DNA of 64,000 nucleotides, from contig NZ_OU015584.1 in assembly GCF_907165195.1 (NCBI RefSeq), forward strand, positions 1-64,000, in the 5' to 3' direction. This document shows positions 52,454 through 62,062 of this stretch, piece by piece; position 1 is the first letter of the stretch, and each line of letters begins with the position of its first letter. Under the pieces are notes generated by a model. The model was not told where the DNA came from, did not search any database, and saw only the letters and a list, made by a program, of their open reading frames with translations. The position numbers were made by a program, and so were the translations under genes. This DNA comes from Parvicella tangerina. Its GTDB lineage: Bacteria > Bacteroidota > Bacteroidia > Flavobacteriales_D > Parvicellaceae.

Positions 52454-52909
52454 ATGAGCTCAGTACTGATAAGAAAAGCAGATAAAAGTGACGTACCTGC
52501 ATTATTGTCGCTTGTAAAGGAACTTGCAGACTATGAAAAGTGTCCGAATGAAGTAGAGGTGGATCGGACAGAGATGGAAGATGCAGGATTTGGACCAAAC
52601 AAAGTATTTGATGCTTTTGTTGCTGAAAGTAATAGTGAAGTAGTGGGCATGGCGATTTTTTACACGGGTTACTCTACCTGGAAGGGAAAAACACTCTATC
52701 TTGAGGACTTTTTGGTTACGGAGAATTGGAGGAGAAAAGGAATTGGCAAACTCCTTTTTGATCGGATCATTGAAGAAGCCAAATTGAGAAATGTAAGAAG
52801 AATGGACTGGCAAGTATTGGAGTGGAATCAGCCAGCCATTCAATTCTACAAGAAGTATGCTTGTGAGTTGGATCCTGAATGGATTAATGGTCGTATTAAA
52901 CTTAGTTAG
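52454..52909 (+). CDS. GNAT-family N-acetyltransferase, diamine acetyltransferase-like
   Basis: A 151-residue cytoplasmic GNAT protein. The acetyl-CoA site is RRKGIGKLLFDRI (about 97-109) after YLEDFLVTENW; it ends YKKYACELDPEWINGRI. The layout (LEDFLV, RxxGIG, WNxPAIxFYKK) is close to spermidine/spermine N1-acetyltransferases. A polyamine or amino-acid substrate is likely, but not proven. It directly abuts the aspartate kinase ATG, so they form one transcript. Confidence 0.86.
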   Translation: MSSVLIRKADKSDVPALLSLVKELADYEKCPNEVEVDRTEMEDAGFGPNKVFDAFVAESNSEVVGMAIFYTGYSTWKGKTLYLEDFLVTENWRRKGIGKLLFDRIIEEAKLRNVRRMDWQVLEWNQPAIQFYKKYACELDPEWINGRIKLS

Positions 52910-54172
52910 ATGAAGGTTTTTAAGTTTGGAGGTGCTTCAGTAAAGAATGCTGAAGCCGTTGAGAATGTAAGGCGAATTATTTCTAATACCAGTGATGATC
53001 TCATGGTCGTTATTTCGGCTATGGGCAAGATGACCAACGCTTTTGAAGAGCTGGTTGGCCGTTATTCCAAGGGAGAGGTTACGGGTCAGCAACTGGATAA
53101 AATCAGGGCTTATCACGATGAGATAGTGCATGATTTGAAACTACAGGAAGATGAGTTTTTTATGAGTCTCTACGAGCGTTTATTTGAGAAGTTATTGGGG
53201 AAGTTGTCTGAAGAGCCTTCGGCAAACTATGATTATGAATATGATCAAGTGGTTTCTTTTGGAGAGTTAATCTCAACGACTATTATTTCAGGCTTTCTTA
53301 ATGCTCAAGGAGTTGAAAATGAATGGATAGATGCCCGAAAGATCATTCGAACGGATGATACCTACCGTGAAGGCAAGGTAGATTGGGAGTTAACAGCTGC
53401 TTTGTTCAAAAGCAAAACAGGAGCACTGTATCAAGCCCAAGGGCGAACAATTTGCATTACTCAAGGTTTTTTAGGTCATACGGATACTGGACAAACCACA
53501 ACGCTTGGTAGAGAGGGATCAGACTACTCGGCTGGAATTGCTGCGTGGTGTTTAGATGCCGAAAGTGTTACTATTTGGAAGGATGTTCCAGGAATGCTGA
53601 ATGCAGATCCGAAGTTTTTTAATAATACGGAAAGGTTGCCCAAGATCTCGTTTCGCGAAGCAATTGAGTTAAGCTATTATGGCGCTTCGGTGATCCACCC
53701 AAAAACGATTAAACCTCTTCAAAACAAGGATATTCCGCTTTATGTGAAGTCATTTGTGGATCCAAATGCTGATGGAACTGAGATCCAAAGAGATATTACC
53801 TCTGACCATCTGATACCTTCGTATATTTTTAAGAATGACCAAACGTTGATATCCATATCTCCCAGAGATTTTTCCTTTATCGTTGAAGGGAATTTAAGGG
53901 ATATTTTTGATGCGCTTCATCAAAGTAAAACCAAGGTGAACTTGATGCAAAATTCGGCCATTAGTTTCTCCATTTGTGTTAATGAAGATGAAGAGAAACT
54001 CAACCTCCTGATGAACTTGTTGGGAGATGATTACGAAGTAAGGTATAACACGAACCTGCAGCTGATGACTGTTAGGCATTATAACGAGGAAATCTTGCAA
54101 TCGCTTAAAGGAGAGAAAGAGGTGTTGTTAGAACAAAAGAGCAGACATACTACCCGTTTCGTCATGCGATGA
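52910..54172 (+). CDS. Aspartate kinase
   Basis: Phosphorylates aspartate in the first step of lysine, threonine and methionine synthesis. The 420-residue monofunctional enzyme has KFGGASV at 4-10, the substrate motif TTLGREGSDYSAG and WKDVPGMLNADPK; a regulatory ACT region follows (about 310-400). It is not fused to homoserine dehydrogenase. The length agrees with the aspartate kinases that occur singly in Bacteroidota. The start is the base after the GNAT stop. Confidence 0.92.
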   Translation: MKVFKFGGASVKNAEAVENVRRIISNTSDDLMVVISAMGKMTNAFEELVGRYSKGEVTGQQLDKIRAYHDEIVHDLKLQEDEFFMSLYERLFEKLLGKLSEEPSANYDYEYDQVVSFGELISTTIISGFLNAQGVENEWIDARKIIRTDDTYREGKVDWELTAALFKSKTGALYQAQGRTICITQGFLGHTDTGQTTTLGREGSDYSAGIAAWCLDAESVTIWKDVPGMLNADPKFFNNTERLPKISFREAIELSYYGASVIHPKTIKPLQNKDIPLYVKSFVDPNADGTEIQRDITSDHLIPSYIFKNDQTLISISPRDFSFIVEGNLRDIFDALHQSKTKVNLMQNSAISFSICVNEDEEKLNLLMNLLGDDYEVRYNTNLQLMTVRHYNEEILQSLKGEKEVLLEQKSRHTTRFVMR

Positions 54173-54215
54173 TGAACATTTGTAAGTGTTTTATTAGATT
54201 GCAGACTAGATTTTA

Positions 54216-54223
54216 TATATTTG
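54216..54223 (+). promoter_or_regulatory. Candidate -7 element of 54258 gene
   Basis: TATATTTG, a match to TAnnTTTG, 34 bases before the ATG. A TTG occurs at 54199-54201, with a spacer shorter than usual. Confidence 0.42.
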
Positions 54224-54257
54224 TGAGGTAATCGTTTGAAAAGCAATATTTAATAAA

Positions 54258-54890
54258 ATGAAAAAATTTATTTTACCATTGGCTCTAGGAGCTGTCGTTG
54301 CATTGTCTTCTTGTGGAGATGGTGGAGGTGAGGAAAGTGAAGCTGAAGAAGGTGATTCAACTGTAGTGGCATCAACAGAGGTGGACCTTACTGGATTAAG
54401 AGAGTTTGATATGTCTCCGTATGACTTGAATGTGATTCTCTACATTCCAGAAAAATATTATCACGATGTTGAGGAACAAGTAGATAAATTTGTTCAGCCA
54501 GTGATTACACATAATGAGGGAGAGGCGCTTTGGGATATCACCATGCCCGGAGATAAGAACTTCCACATGATCATCGAAGACTGGGGAGACATTGAGCAAA
54601 CCATTGCTATGGAAAAGCAAGCGCATAAAGACCAAGGCGATATCTACGAGTTTGTTTACAATGAGGAGGGAGATGATTACATGCTTTTCTCACGAGTGCT
54701 CAAATCAGATAACACTACGTTAGATCCAGAGGATGTTAAATCATTACCGAATCATCACTTCTATGTGGTGAAGCAAATCGATGGATATTACATCACTGCG
54801 AAATCGTATACGATGCAAGACTATTATCAGGTCTCTGCAAGAACTATGATGAATTGTGCAAGAGGAATGAAATCTGCGAAAGCAAATTAA
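54258..54890 (+). CDS. Lipoprotein of unknown function
   Basis: A 210-residue lipoprotein with signal ending ALSSC and an acidic linker. The domain (about 45-210) is an alpha-beta fold with YDLNVILYIPEKYY, DKNFHMIIEDWGDI and HHFYVVKQIDGYYITAKSYTMQDYYQV; a fair number of His, Asp and Glu are present, but no family is recognised. Similar proteins are common in Bacteroidota. A single gene with a promoter and a terminator. Confidence 0.78.
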   Translation: MKKFILPLALGAVVALSSCGDGGGEESEAEEGDSTVVASTEVDLTGLREFDMSPYDLNVILYIPEKYYHDVEEQVDKFVQPVITHNEGEALWDITMPGDKNFHMIIEDWGDIEQTIAMEKQAHKDQGDIYEFVYNEEGDDYMLFSRVLKSDNTTLDPEDVKSLPNHHFYVVKQIDGYYITAKSYTMQDYYQVSARTMMNCARGMKSAKAN

Positions 54891-54910
54891 ATCTCATCAA
54901 AAAGAACTTC

Positions 54911-54940
54911 AAGCCTCAGTCAGTAGATTGGGGCTTTTTT
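54911..54940 (+). terminator. Intrinsic terminator
   Basis: AAGCCTCAGTC pairs with GATTGGGGCTT (two G-T pairs) and is followed by TTTTTT. It ends the 54258 lipoprotein gene; the T-run reaches the stop codon of the convergent gene at 54939. Confidence 0.72.
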
Positions 54941-55556
54941 ATTTCATCTTATTATGAATTCGAAGTAAAGTCGTTAATTGTTGGGTTGACCGAATTCCCC
55001 GCACTTCAATTGACTTGATTCCAAAGGTTTGTTTAGGGATGATTTTTATCGTTCCTTTTTCTGATGATGCTTTTTGCATGTCAGACCAAGTCAGTAGGGT
55101 AGGACGTAGTTTACTGCCAGTAACCACACCTTGGTCGGTGATGATTAATTGTCCATTTAGGAGATCATAAACCCAAATTCTTACCCCAAGTAGAAGACCA
55201 ATTCCATATTCGGTAAATAGCGGTCGAAAGGGCTTATTCTCAATAAAATAGAGATAAAAATGAAGGAGCGTAAAAAGCAGGATCAAACTGTTCGTGATAG
55301 CATAAAAAACGAGGTTTCTTTGGGTCTTGAAGTCACCCTTAATTGTAATGACGTGAATGATTTTTGCAATTTTCATAGATTGAACCTGATTCCTGAATAA
55401 CCAAATAATTCCAACACCACAAGAAGCTAATAGGATATAGCTATAGAAGCTCCATTCCGCCATAAAGTCGTAGGCAATATACCCAACGATGAGCAGGAGC
55501 ATCATACCTTGCATGGTCAATTCTTGTAGTAAACTATAATGTGGAAATTTTCTCAT
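54939..55556 (-). CDS. Unknown membrane protein with PH-like tail
   Basis: A 205-residue protein with four likely membrane helices (about 16-36, 38-55, 84-105 and 115-130). The remaining 75 residues (GQLIITDQGVVTGSKLRPTLLTWSD, KGTIKIIPKQTFGIKSIEV) resemble a small PH-like domain, as in other bacterial membrane proteins of the bPH type, facing the cytoplasm. No specific role is known. It diverges from the gene at 55587, 30 bases between the starts. Confidence 0.72.
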   Translation of the reverse strand: MRKFPHYSLLQELTMQGMMLLLIVGYIAYDFMAEWSFYSYILLASCGVGIIWLFRNQVQSMKIAKIIHVITIKGDFKTQRNLVFYAITNSLILLFTLLHFYLYFIENKPFRPLFTEYGIGLLLGVRIWVYDLLNGQLIITDQGVVTGSKLRPTLLTWSDMQKASSEKGTIKIIPKQTFGIKSIEVRGIRSTQQLTTLLRIHNKMK

Positions 55557-55586
55557 ATCTTGGAACTCATCAAATGTAAGCAGTTT

Positions 55587-55988
55587 ATGAGAATAGTATT
55601 GTGCTTAGTGGTCACATTTTTGTCTCAGTATCAATTTGCGCAGTTAGTACATCGCATCGAAACCTTTGAAGATTTGTCTGGTGTGGGAATTGACAGCATT
55701 AATACGTATGATAAGTGGCATACCACGATAAAACACTATCCTTCTGGTAGAAAACAAGATGAAGTCAGAGTGCTTATCTCTTCTGGCTGTGATACAGAAG
55801 AGAAGTGCAGAATCAACTATCAGCATCAGGTCTATTACGATGAAGAAACTTCAACAATAGCGGTCAAAGAAGGTAAGTATGTCGTGATTAAGAACGGACG
55901 GGCACGATACAGATATTATGGCTGGTGGTATACGAAAGATGGAAGGTGTTACCGTAAGATCAAGGAAAAAGCAACTAAACACCTCTAA
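55587..55988 (+). CDS. Small secreted protein of unknown function
   Basis: A 133-residue exported protein; the ATG at 55587 gives a signal peptide ending QYQFAQ. A longer frame from 55539 starts within the divergent gene. The chain holds one Cys pair (GCDTEEKCRI) and a basic, aromatic end (ARYRYYGWWYTKDGRCYRK). I do not recognise a family. It ends 14 bases inside the convergent threonine aldolase gene. Confidence 0.68.
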   Translation: MRIVLCLVVTFLSQYQFAQLVHRIETFEDLSGVGIDSINTYDKWHTTIKHYPSGRKQDEVRVLISSGCDTEEKCRINYQHQVYYDEETSTIAVKEGKYVVIKNGRARYRYYGWWYTKDGRCYRKIKEKATKHL

Positions 55989-56985
55989 GCACCGCACAGA
56001 CTTTCTGGATGTCGCTATCTGAGATATCAAGATGAGTTACCAGCCTCATCCTTTTTGGACCAAGAGCCATGCATAGTATGCCGTGATTTGCTAATTCATC
56101 TACCCACTCTTGTGCACTTCCAGAAGTATTGATCATAACAATGTTCGTTTCCACATTTTCTACGGATGCACATCTAGGGTTTTGTAGAGCTGCTTCACCA
56201 ATTTTACGAGCGTTTTCGTGGTCTATTGCTAGTCGAGAAATGTTATTTCTAATAGCATACAGTCCACCGGCAGCAATAATTCCAGCTTGACGCATACCTC
56301 CTCCCAACACCTTTCGAACTCTACGAGCTTTTGTGATGAATTCTTTCGACCCTAATAAAACAGACCCCACTGGAGCGCCAAGCCCCTTCGACAAACAAAT
56401 AGAAACACTGTCAAAGACTTGTCCATAATCTTGTGGGTTTTCTCCTTTTGCTACGATCGCATTAAATACTCTGGCACCATCCAGATGAAGCTTTAAACCA
56501 AAGTCATCACAGGCGTTTTTTATCTCTCTAAATGTGTTGAAATCATAGCACAAGCCTCCACCACGATTAGAAGTATTCTCTAAACTCACTAAAGAAGTAA
56601 GTGGTTTATGAACGTCTGCAGGGTCATTATAATTATCGATGACATCTTGAGCAGAGATCATTCCATCCAAACCAGGAATAAGTCGAGCTGAGGTCGCAGA
56701 GTTTACGGCAATTCCTCCACCCTCATAACGATAGATGTGAGATTCATAACTGCAGATGAGTTCATCACCAGGTTTGGTATGCACTTTAATGGCAATCTGG
56801 TTCGTCATGGTTCCAGAAGGAGCAAAAAGTCCTGCTTCAAATCCGAACATTTCAGCAGATTCTCTCTCTAACTCATTGATCGTAGGGTCTTCCCCAAAAA
56901 CATCGTCCCCCACGGGAGCTTTCATCATGAACTCCATCATTTCAGGAGTCGGTTTGGTTACGGTGTCGCTTCTAAGGTCTATCAT
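55975..56985 (-). CDS. ltaE: Low-specificity L-threonine aldolase
   Basis: A PLP enzyme that cleaves L-threonine or allo-threonine to glycine and acetaldehyde. The 336-residue protein (ATG at 56985; an alternative is 56997) has MIDLRSDTVTKPT at the start, GDDVFGEDPT, FAPSGTMTNQIA, HLDGARVFN and the Schiff-base Lys in SICLSKGLGAPVGS. All are typical of the type I fold aldolase family. It overlaps the upstream gene by a few bases. Confidence 0.93.
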   Translation of the reverse strand: MIDLRSDTVTKPTPEMMEFMMKAPVGDDVFGEDPTINELERESAEMFGFEAGLFAPSGTMTNQIAIKVHTKPGDELICSYESHIYRYEGGGIAVNSATSARLIPGLDGMISAQDVIDNYNDPADVHKPLTSLVSLENTSNRGGGLCYDFNTFREIKNACDDFGLKLHLDGARVFNAIVAKGENPQDYGQVFDSVSICLSKGLGAPVGSVLLGSKEFITKARRVRKVLGGGMRQAGIIAAGGLYAIRNNISRLAIDHENARKIGEAALQNPRCASVENVETNIVMINTSGSAQEWVDELANHGILCMALGPKRMRLVTHLDISDSDIQKVCAVLRGV

Positions 56986-57782
56986 ATTTTTCTCCAAATT
57001 CCCAGTTCATTGCCAAAATTAACATAAAAGATGGTTCTGTCCAGATGATCGGTATTGGGTTTTTTTGAGAATCCTTTCATCAATAAAGTTCCTTTCTCAT
57101 CATAGATTTCATACATTGTTTTGTCTGAAAACTCCAATGTATACCAATGGTTAGATAAGATTTTTACTTTTGGTTTTTTACAGTGTAACGAAATCTTATC
57201 ACTGATCTTTTTCTCATCATTCGAACCATACTGAACAATTCGAAACGTGTTTTCCCCAGCGTGAAGGTCGGGAACAAAGGAGTAGCAATTTTCTTCAGAT
57301 GTTCCGGTGCTTTTTACTTCACCTGATTTGATCCATTTATTCCAACGATACTGCTCAATCACATAGTCAAACTTTTGGTGTTCATTAGAAGAGCACCAGT
57401 GCAAAACGGTATCATTTTCGAACCAAATGGTGTCGATAGCGGCATTAGAAAATGGGGTTAGCCCCCCTGGATTAATGATCCTGGGTTGTTCAAAGCTATT
57501 GTAGTAGAATTGAATGGTGACGCTATCACCAATACTCAAATGGTGTTTGGAAAGATCAATCTTGAAAGCAGAACTAAAAACTTGTTCTGTAACCTGTTGA
57601 CCGTTTACTTGCACGTTCTTTACTGAAAATCCAATTCCATCCTGATCCAAAGGGTTTTGAACATATATATTTAATCCTTGGTACAGCCCCACAAAAGCGT
57701 AGGTACAACAATCATCACTAGATTGGGCGTGAGTAGTAATGCCGATTACGGATAATATGAATAAAAGATAAACTTTTATCAA
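56982..57782 (-). CDS. Secreted protein of unknown function
   Basis: About 266 residues when begun at the TTG at 57782, where a signal peptide follows (LIKVYLLFILSVIGITTHAQ). A TTG at 57842 gives a longer leader without a good signal, so I prefer the inner start. The remainder is beta-rich with several aromatic residues and Cys (DDCCTYAFVGLYQGL, WCSSNEHQKFDYVIEQYRW, LHCKKPKVKILSNHWYTLEF). An end resembling KxxIYDEKGxLLMKG hints at a type-A T9SS domain variant. No family is named. It follows the LamG-like gene. Confidence 0.65.
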   Translation of the reverse strand: MIKVYLLFILSVIGITTHAQSSDDCCTYAFVGLYQGLNIYVQNPLDQDGIGFSVKNVQVNGQQVTEQVFSSAFKIDLSKHHLSIGDSVTIQFYYNSFEQPRIINPGGLTPFSNAAIDTIWFENDTVLHWCSSNEHQKFDYVIEQYRWNKWIKSGEVKSTGTSEENCYSFVPDLHAGENTFRIVQYGSNDEKKISDKISLHCKKPKVKILSNHWYTLEFSDKTMYEIYDEKGTLLMKGFSKKPNTDHLDRTIFYVNFGNELGIWRKI

Positions 57783-57850
57783 TTGTGAGTCTTTCAATAT
57801 TGGTCGACAAAGAAAGAGATGATTTTCAAGTAATAGGAACAATTCTAAAA

Positions 57851-59743
57851 TTACTTGATAATTAGTTTCTCACTATAAATTAGGTTTTCAGACGAAGCGG
57901 TGATCAAATAGGTGCCAGGAGCTAGTTTTTTAGAAGGGTCTATTGCAATAATTTCATTCGCTGACGTTACAATTGTTATTTTCGAAAAATGCTCAGCTCC
58001 AGTGATATCTCTAAGAACCACTAGCACTTTTTTGCCAGAAAGTTCTCGTAAAGAAAGGTTGATGTTGTCTTGGCTGGTAGGGTTAGGGAAAAGTACCATA
58101 CTGCCCGACTCTTCCTCATTACTGATGTATACAGGTACGGGGTTATACGCTTTGAAATCACCGTTGTTGTCAAACTGAACAAGACGGTAAAAGGACTTGC
58201 CAGAATAAGGTTCATTATCGATGGTGTAATAGTCTATTTGTGATGTGCTGTTTCCTCCTGCGGCTACTTCTTCAACCTTTATCCACTCATCTCCATCTAC
58301 ACTTTTTTCGATGCGAAAATGACTGGTATTGGTTTCGCTGGAGGTAGACCAGAACAAATTTACTTGATGATCTTCTCCAATTGCCTCAAAACTCATCAAC
58401 TCAATTGGAAGAGGAGACCCTGAAAGGTTATTGGTGCCAAGGGTAAACCGCATGTTATTGTCAATTGCTGTAACACCAGAGAAACGAATAATGTTTGAGC
58501 CTAAATCCGTAGCCCCGAAAATTGGCGTTTCATCTGCAAAAACACCATCATTGTCCGTATCAACGATAAGTCCTATGTCAGCAACATTTGCGTAAGTCAT
58601 CCCTGTTAGATCAAAATCCATATCGATACTTCCAATATCAACACTAGACTTGGACGAGTTTACTTCTGATACTCTCCATTCTCTAAACCACCTTCCTTGA
58701 AGTCCAGAGGGGACGTCTCCATTTCCAAAAGTTCCTAAAACATCGTTGTTGTGACCAAAGAAAAAATACTCATCATCATCCAACCCACTGGGGTTGCTGA
58801 TTCTTAAAATGCCATTGCCTTGTGCTTCAGTATTAAAATTAGAGGCATCAATCCTTCCTATACCTACCATGTTATAATCGTAGTCTCCGTTTGCAGCATC
58901 GTCCTTATCGTATAGGTCGTTAGCGCTCAATGTTATGCCATATTTAGCCGAAAGGTAATTTTCAGTAATAATTCGTTCCGCATCATTTAGACTAACGTTG
59001 TGTACGATTAGTTCCGTGATTTCACCGTTGAGAGACTCATTGCCTTGACGCCCAATTCCAAAATCAGACCAGGACTTAAGTGTTCCATCGTAAGAAGTAC
59101 TCCCAGCAACTGTACCATTAACATATTGGGTGATGTTAGTTCCGTCATAATGCTGCTCTACGACATAAAACTGTCCTGTACTTAGAGCTGTTGTTTGCGG
59201 AATGTTTCTAGTCGTGTTGTTGGATTGAATACCTCGCCCCCAGAGGTTTCCATTACCAGTATTGACCCACATTCCGATATTTTTGTTACTGGTTACAGTT
59301 GTAAACGCATTACCGGCAGGACTACCTTGAATGATTCCATCATTATTGTTTGTCAGACCGTTCAACATCACCACTACAAAGATGGACACTTCACCGTTTG
59401 AGTTTAGCCCAGAAGAAAGTATTCTTGAAGATGATCCCTCAAAAACTAAAGAAGAAAAACCATTCGCTTTGTTGGTGCTTAATGTCGGTTGAAGTGAGGC
59501 ATTGGTCTGAGTAGCGTGATTCCCATTGCCGGAAATATCATTCCATTGTTGAATAGAATTACCATCTGTACCCAAAGATGTTCCAGCATCTGTGTAAGCA
59601 TTACCTTCAGTTACCAGCCATAACTCATTGGTAGCAGAACTACGAATACCTGCAGGACCTGTTTGAGCCAACAAAGAGGTGTCACCTAAAAGTAGGAAGA
59701 AAAATAAGGTCAGGTGTAGTGTTCCAAAGTAGTATCGTCTCAT
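57851..59743 (-). CDS. LamG-like domain T9SS surface protein
   Basis: A 630-residue exported protein with a signal peptide ending LLAQ. The N-terminal half (about 40-270) is a concanavalin/LamG-like jelly-roll (SIQQWNDISGNGNHATQTN, ITELIVHNVSLNDAERIITENYL, SAKYGITL). A beta-sandwich of the DUF8202-like type follows (about 275-450; DDDEYFFFGHNND). A fibronectin-like segment (LFWSTSSETNTSHFRIEKS) and a T9SS type-A domain (MVLFPNPTSQDNINLSLREL) close it. It could be an adhesin or glycan binder. Confidence 0.82.
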   Translation of the reverse strand: MRRYYFGTLHLTLFFFLLLGDTSLLAQTGPAGIRSSATNELWLVTEGNAYTDAGTSLGTDGNSIQQWNDISGNGNHATQTNASLQPTLSTNKANGFSSLVFEGSSSRILSSGLNSNGEVSIFVVVMLNGLTNNNDGIIQGSPAGNAFTTVTSNKNIGMWVNTGNGNLWGRGIQSNNTTRNIPQTTALSTGQFYVVEQHYDGTNITQYVNGTVAGSTSYDGTLKSWSDFGIGRQGNESLNGEITELIVHNVSLNDAERIITENYLSAKYGITLSANDLYDKDDAANGDYDYNMVGIGRIDASNFNTEAQGNGILRISNPSGLDDDEYFFFGHNNDVLGTFGNGDVPSGLQGRWFREWRVSEVNSSKSSVDIGSIDMDFDLTGMTYANVADIGLIVDTDNDGVFADETPIFGATDLGSNIIRFSGVTAIDNNMRFTLGTNNLSGSPLPIELMSFEAIGEDHQVNLFWSTSSETNTSHFRIEKSVDGDEWIKVEEVAAGGNSTSQIDYYTIDNEPYSGKSFYRLVQFDNNGDFKAYNPVPVYISNEEESGSMVLFPNPTSQDNINLSLRELSGKKVLVVLRDITGAEHFSKITIVTSANEIIAIDPSKKLAPGTYLITASSENLIYSEKLIIK

Positions 59744-59923
59744 ATTGAAGTAGGTTTAAATGGTAGGTCTACAGTTGTACTTTCAAGGATAGAAAAAAGT
59801 TTAGTAATAATTAGGAATTGATTTTATTGATCCACAAAAGTATCAATTTCATTGATGTATCGATCATTTTTGGTTATTCCGCACGACTTCAACAGTATTA
59901 TTTCTTCATTTAGCTGAGTTAAC

Positions 59924-59931
59924 TATTTTTG
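59924..59931 (+). promoter_or_regulatory. Candidate -7 element of prfC
   Basis: TATTTTTG fits TAnnTTTG and lies 18 bases before the prfC ATG. No clear TTG about 20 bases upstream. Confidence 0.4.
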
Positions 59932-59949
59932 CACTCTATTCAATTTACC

Positions 59950-61542
59950 ATGGGATTAAAAGAAGAGATCAGTAAAAGAAGAACCTTCGGGATTATCAGT
60001 CACCCGGATGCTGGAAAAACAACGTTAACGGAAAAGTTACTGCTGTTCGGAGGTGCTATTCAAACTGCTGGTGCTGTAAAGAATAATAAAATTAAGAAAT
60101 CAGCGACATCCGATTTCATGGAGATCGAGAAGCAAAGAGGGATCTCGGTTGCTACTTCTGTTATGGCGTTTCAATATGGAGGTAAACAGATTAATATCCT
60201 AGATACTCCCGGTCACAAGGACTTTGCAGAAGATACGTATCGTACGTTAACAGCTGTTGATAGCGTTATTTTGGTTATCGACTGCGCAAACGGGGTGGAA
60301 AGTCAAACGGAAAAACTGATGGAGGTGTGTAGAATGAGAAATACACCAGTGATCGTTTTCGTCAATAAAATGGATCGTGAAGGGAAAGAGGCGTTTGATC
60401 TCTTGGATGAATTAGAAGAGAAGTTAGACATTAAAGTTCGTCCGTTGAGTTGGCCAATTGGTATGGGAGATCGATTTAAAGGAGTGTACAATCTTCACAG
60501 GAAGAACCTCAATCTATTTGATGCGAATAAGACCAAGATTGAGCGAGACATCGTAAACATCGAAAACCTCGATGATCCAAAGCTGGAGGAAATTGTAGGA
60601 GAACAATTTGCTGGCGAACTGAGAGAAGAAGCGGAGTTAGTGGAAGGAGTTTACGAAGCTTTTGATAGAGATAAGTATTTAGCTGGAGAAGTTGCTCCGG
60701 TATTTTTCGGTTCGGCCTTAAATAACTTTGGGGTACAGGAGTTATTAGATACGTTCATTGAGATCTCTCCTGAGCCAAGAGGTAGAATGACGGATACGGA
60801 ATTGATCAAGCCTGACAATAAAAAATTCTCGGGATTTGTATTCAAAATCCATGCGAATATCGATCCGAAACATAGAGATAGAATTGCTTTCTTAAGGATT
60901 GTATCTGGAACGTTTGAAAGAAATACCTTTTATCAGCACGTTCGTTTAAATAAGAAGTTCAAGTTTGCTAACCCAACTTCATTTATGGCGCAAAGCAAAG
61001 AGGTGGTTGATGAAGCTTACCCTGGTGATGTTGTTGGTTTATATGACACGGGTAACTTTAAAATTGGAGATACGCTTACAGAAGGGGATGATTTCATGTT
61101 CAAAGGAATTCCTAGCTTTTCTCCTGAGATCTTTAAGGAGGTGCAAAACGATGACCCAATGAAGACGAAGCAGTTGGAAAAAGGAATTCAACAGTTAACG
61201 GATGAAGGAGTTGCTCAGTTGTTTACGATCCAACCCGGAAATAGAAAGGTAATTGGTACTGTTGGGGAACTTCAGTTTGAGGTGATTCAATATCGTTTAG
61301 AGCATGAGTACGGAGCAAAAGCGAGCTTTAAATTTAAGCCACATCATAAAGCCTGTTGGATGACAACCGATAATGAGGAAAAGTTAGATGAGTTCATCAA
61401 AAGAAAATTGAACAACATTGCTTACGACAAAGACGGGAATCCCGTTTTTCTAGCAGATTCTCCGTTTTTATTGACACAAGCCGAAACGGATTACCCCGAG
61501 ATCAAGTTCCACAGGACTTCTGAATTCAAGCTGGATAACTAG
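59950..61542 (+). CDS. prfC: Peptide chain release factor 3
   Basis: A translational GTPase that recycles RF1/RF2. The ATG at 59950 gives 530 residues beginning [14 protein letters not shown]; a TTG at 59929 is not needed. G1 is [15 protein letters not shown], switch region [11 protein letters not shown]3 [14 protein letters not shown], and G4 NKMDREG. The later domains include the RF3-specific segments ([35 protein letters not shown]). Length matches the family. Confidence 0.96.
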   Translation: MGLKEEISKRRTFGIISHPDAGKTTLTEKLLLFGGAIQTAGAVKNNKIKKSATSDFMEIEKQRGISVATSVMAFQYGGKQINILDTPGHKDFAEDTYRTLTAVDSVILVIDCANGVESQTEKLMEVCRMRNTPVIVFVNKMDREGKEAFDLLDELEEKLDIKVRPLSWPIGMGDRFKGVYNLHRKNLNLFDANKTKIERDIVNIENLDDPKLEEIVGEQFAGELREEAELVEGVYEAFDRDKYLAGEVAPVFFGSALNNFGVQELLDTFIEISPEPRGRMTDTELIKPDNKKFSGFVFKIHANIDPKHRDRIAFLRIVSGTFERNTFYQHVRLNKKFKFANPTSFMAQSKEVVDEAYPGDVVGLYDTGNFKIGDTLTEGDDFMFKGIPSFSPEIFKEVQNDDPMKTKQLEKGIQQLTDEGVAQLFTIQPGNRKVIGTVGELQFEVIQYRLEHEYGAKASFKFKPHHKACWMTTDNEEKLDEFIKRKLNNIAYDKDGNPVFLADSPFLLTQAETDYPEIKFHRTSEFKLDN

Positions 61543-61544
61543 TC

Positions 61545-61958
61545 TTATTCGTCAATATCGGGAAAAACGTACGTATTGTAAGGGGTGAGACACAGAAATG
61601 AGATCGCAAAACCCTTTGTTGAATAGGCAAGAATTTCCTTTTTTTCCTTGTTGAACAAGTACATATACGTATTGCCAGCCTCACTGATTACAGTATAAAC
61701 GGGTTCTCCAGGCACCGATAGGTCGCGAGCTGTAATCTTATAGAGGCTCGTTACATTATCCGTAACGTGAATAAATTCGTTATCGTTGATAAACATAAAA
61801 AACTGGCAAACGACTTTCTTTTCGTATTCATTCGTGATGTTAAACTCTGCATCTACATCAAAATCCTGACGAGAGTCTACAGGCCAAATTTCTCCCATCT
61901 GCGAATAGCTCGTAAGCGTGATTACAACTCCAAGTAAAATAGTTATTAATGCTTTCAT
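61545..61958 (-). CDS. Small secreted protein of unknown function
   Basis: A 137-residue exported protein with signal peptide ending TLTSYSQ; the ATG at 61958 is preferred to a longer frame from 61976. The mature part is strand-rich (KVVCQFFMFINDNEFIHVTD, VSEAGNTYMYLF) with no family match. It converges on prfC with only 2 bases between the stop codons, so no terminator separates them. Confidence 0.7.
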   Translation of the reverse strand: MKALITILLGVVITLTSYSQMGEIWPVDSRQDFDVDAEFNITNEYEKKVVCQFFMFINDNEFIHVTDNVTSLYKITARDLSVPGEPVYTVISEAGNTYMYLFNKEKKEILAYSTKGFAISFLCLTPYNTYVFPDIDE

Positions 61959-62062
61959 AAAGTATGTTTTTGTCAAACATAGGATATTTGAGTATTTTGC
62001 AACTACGTAAATTTTCTTATTTCTTTCAATAGAGAAAAAACGCTTCTAAACGTAACTGAATA

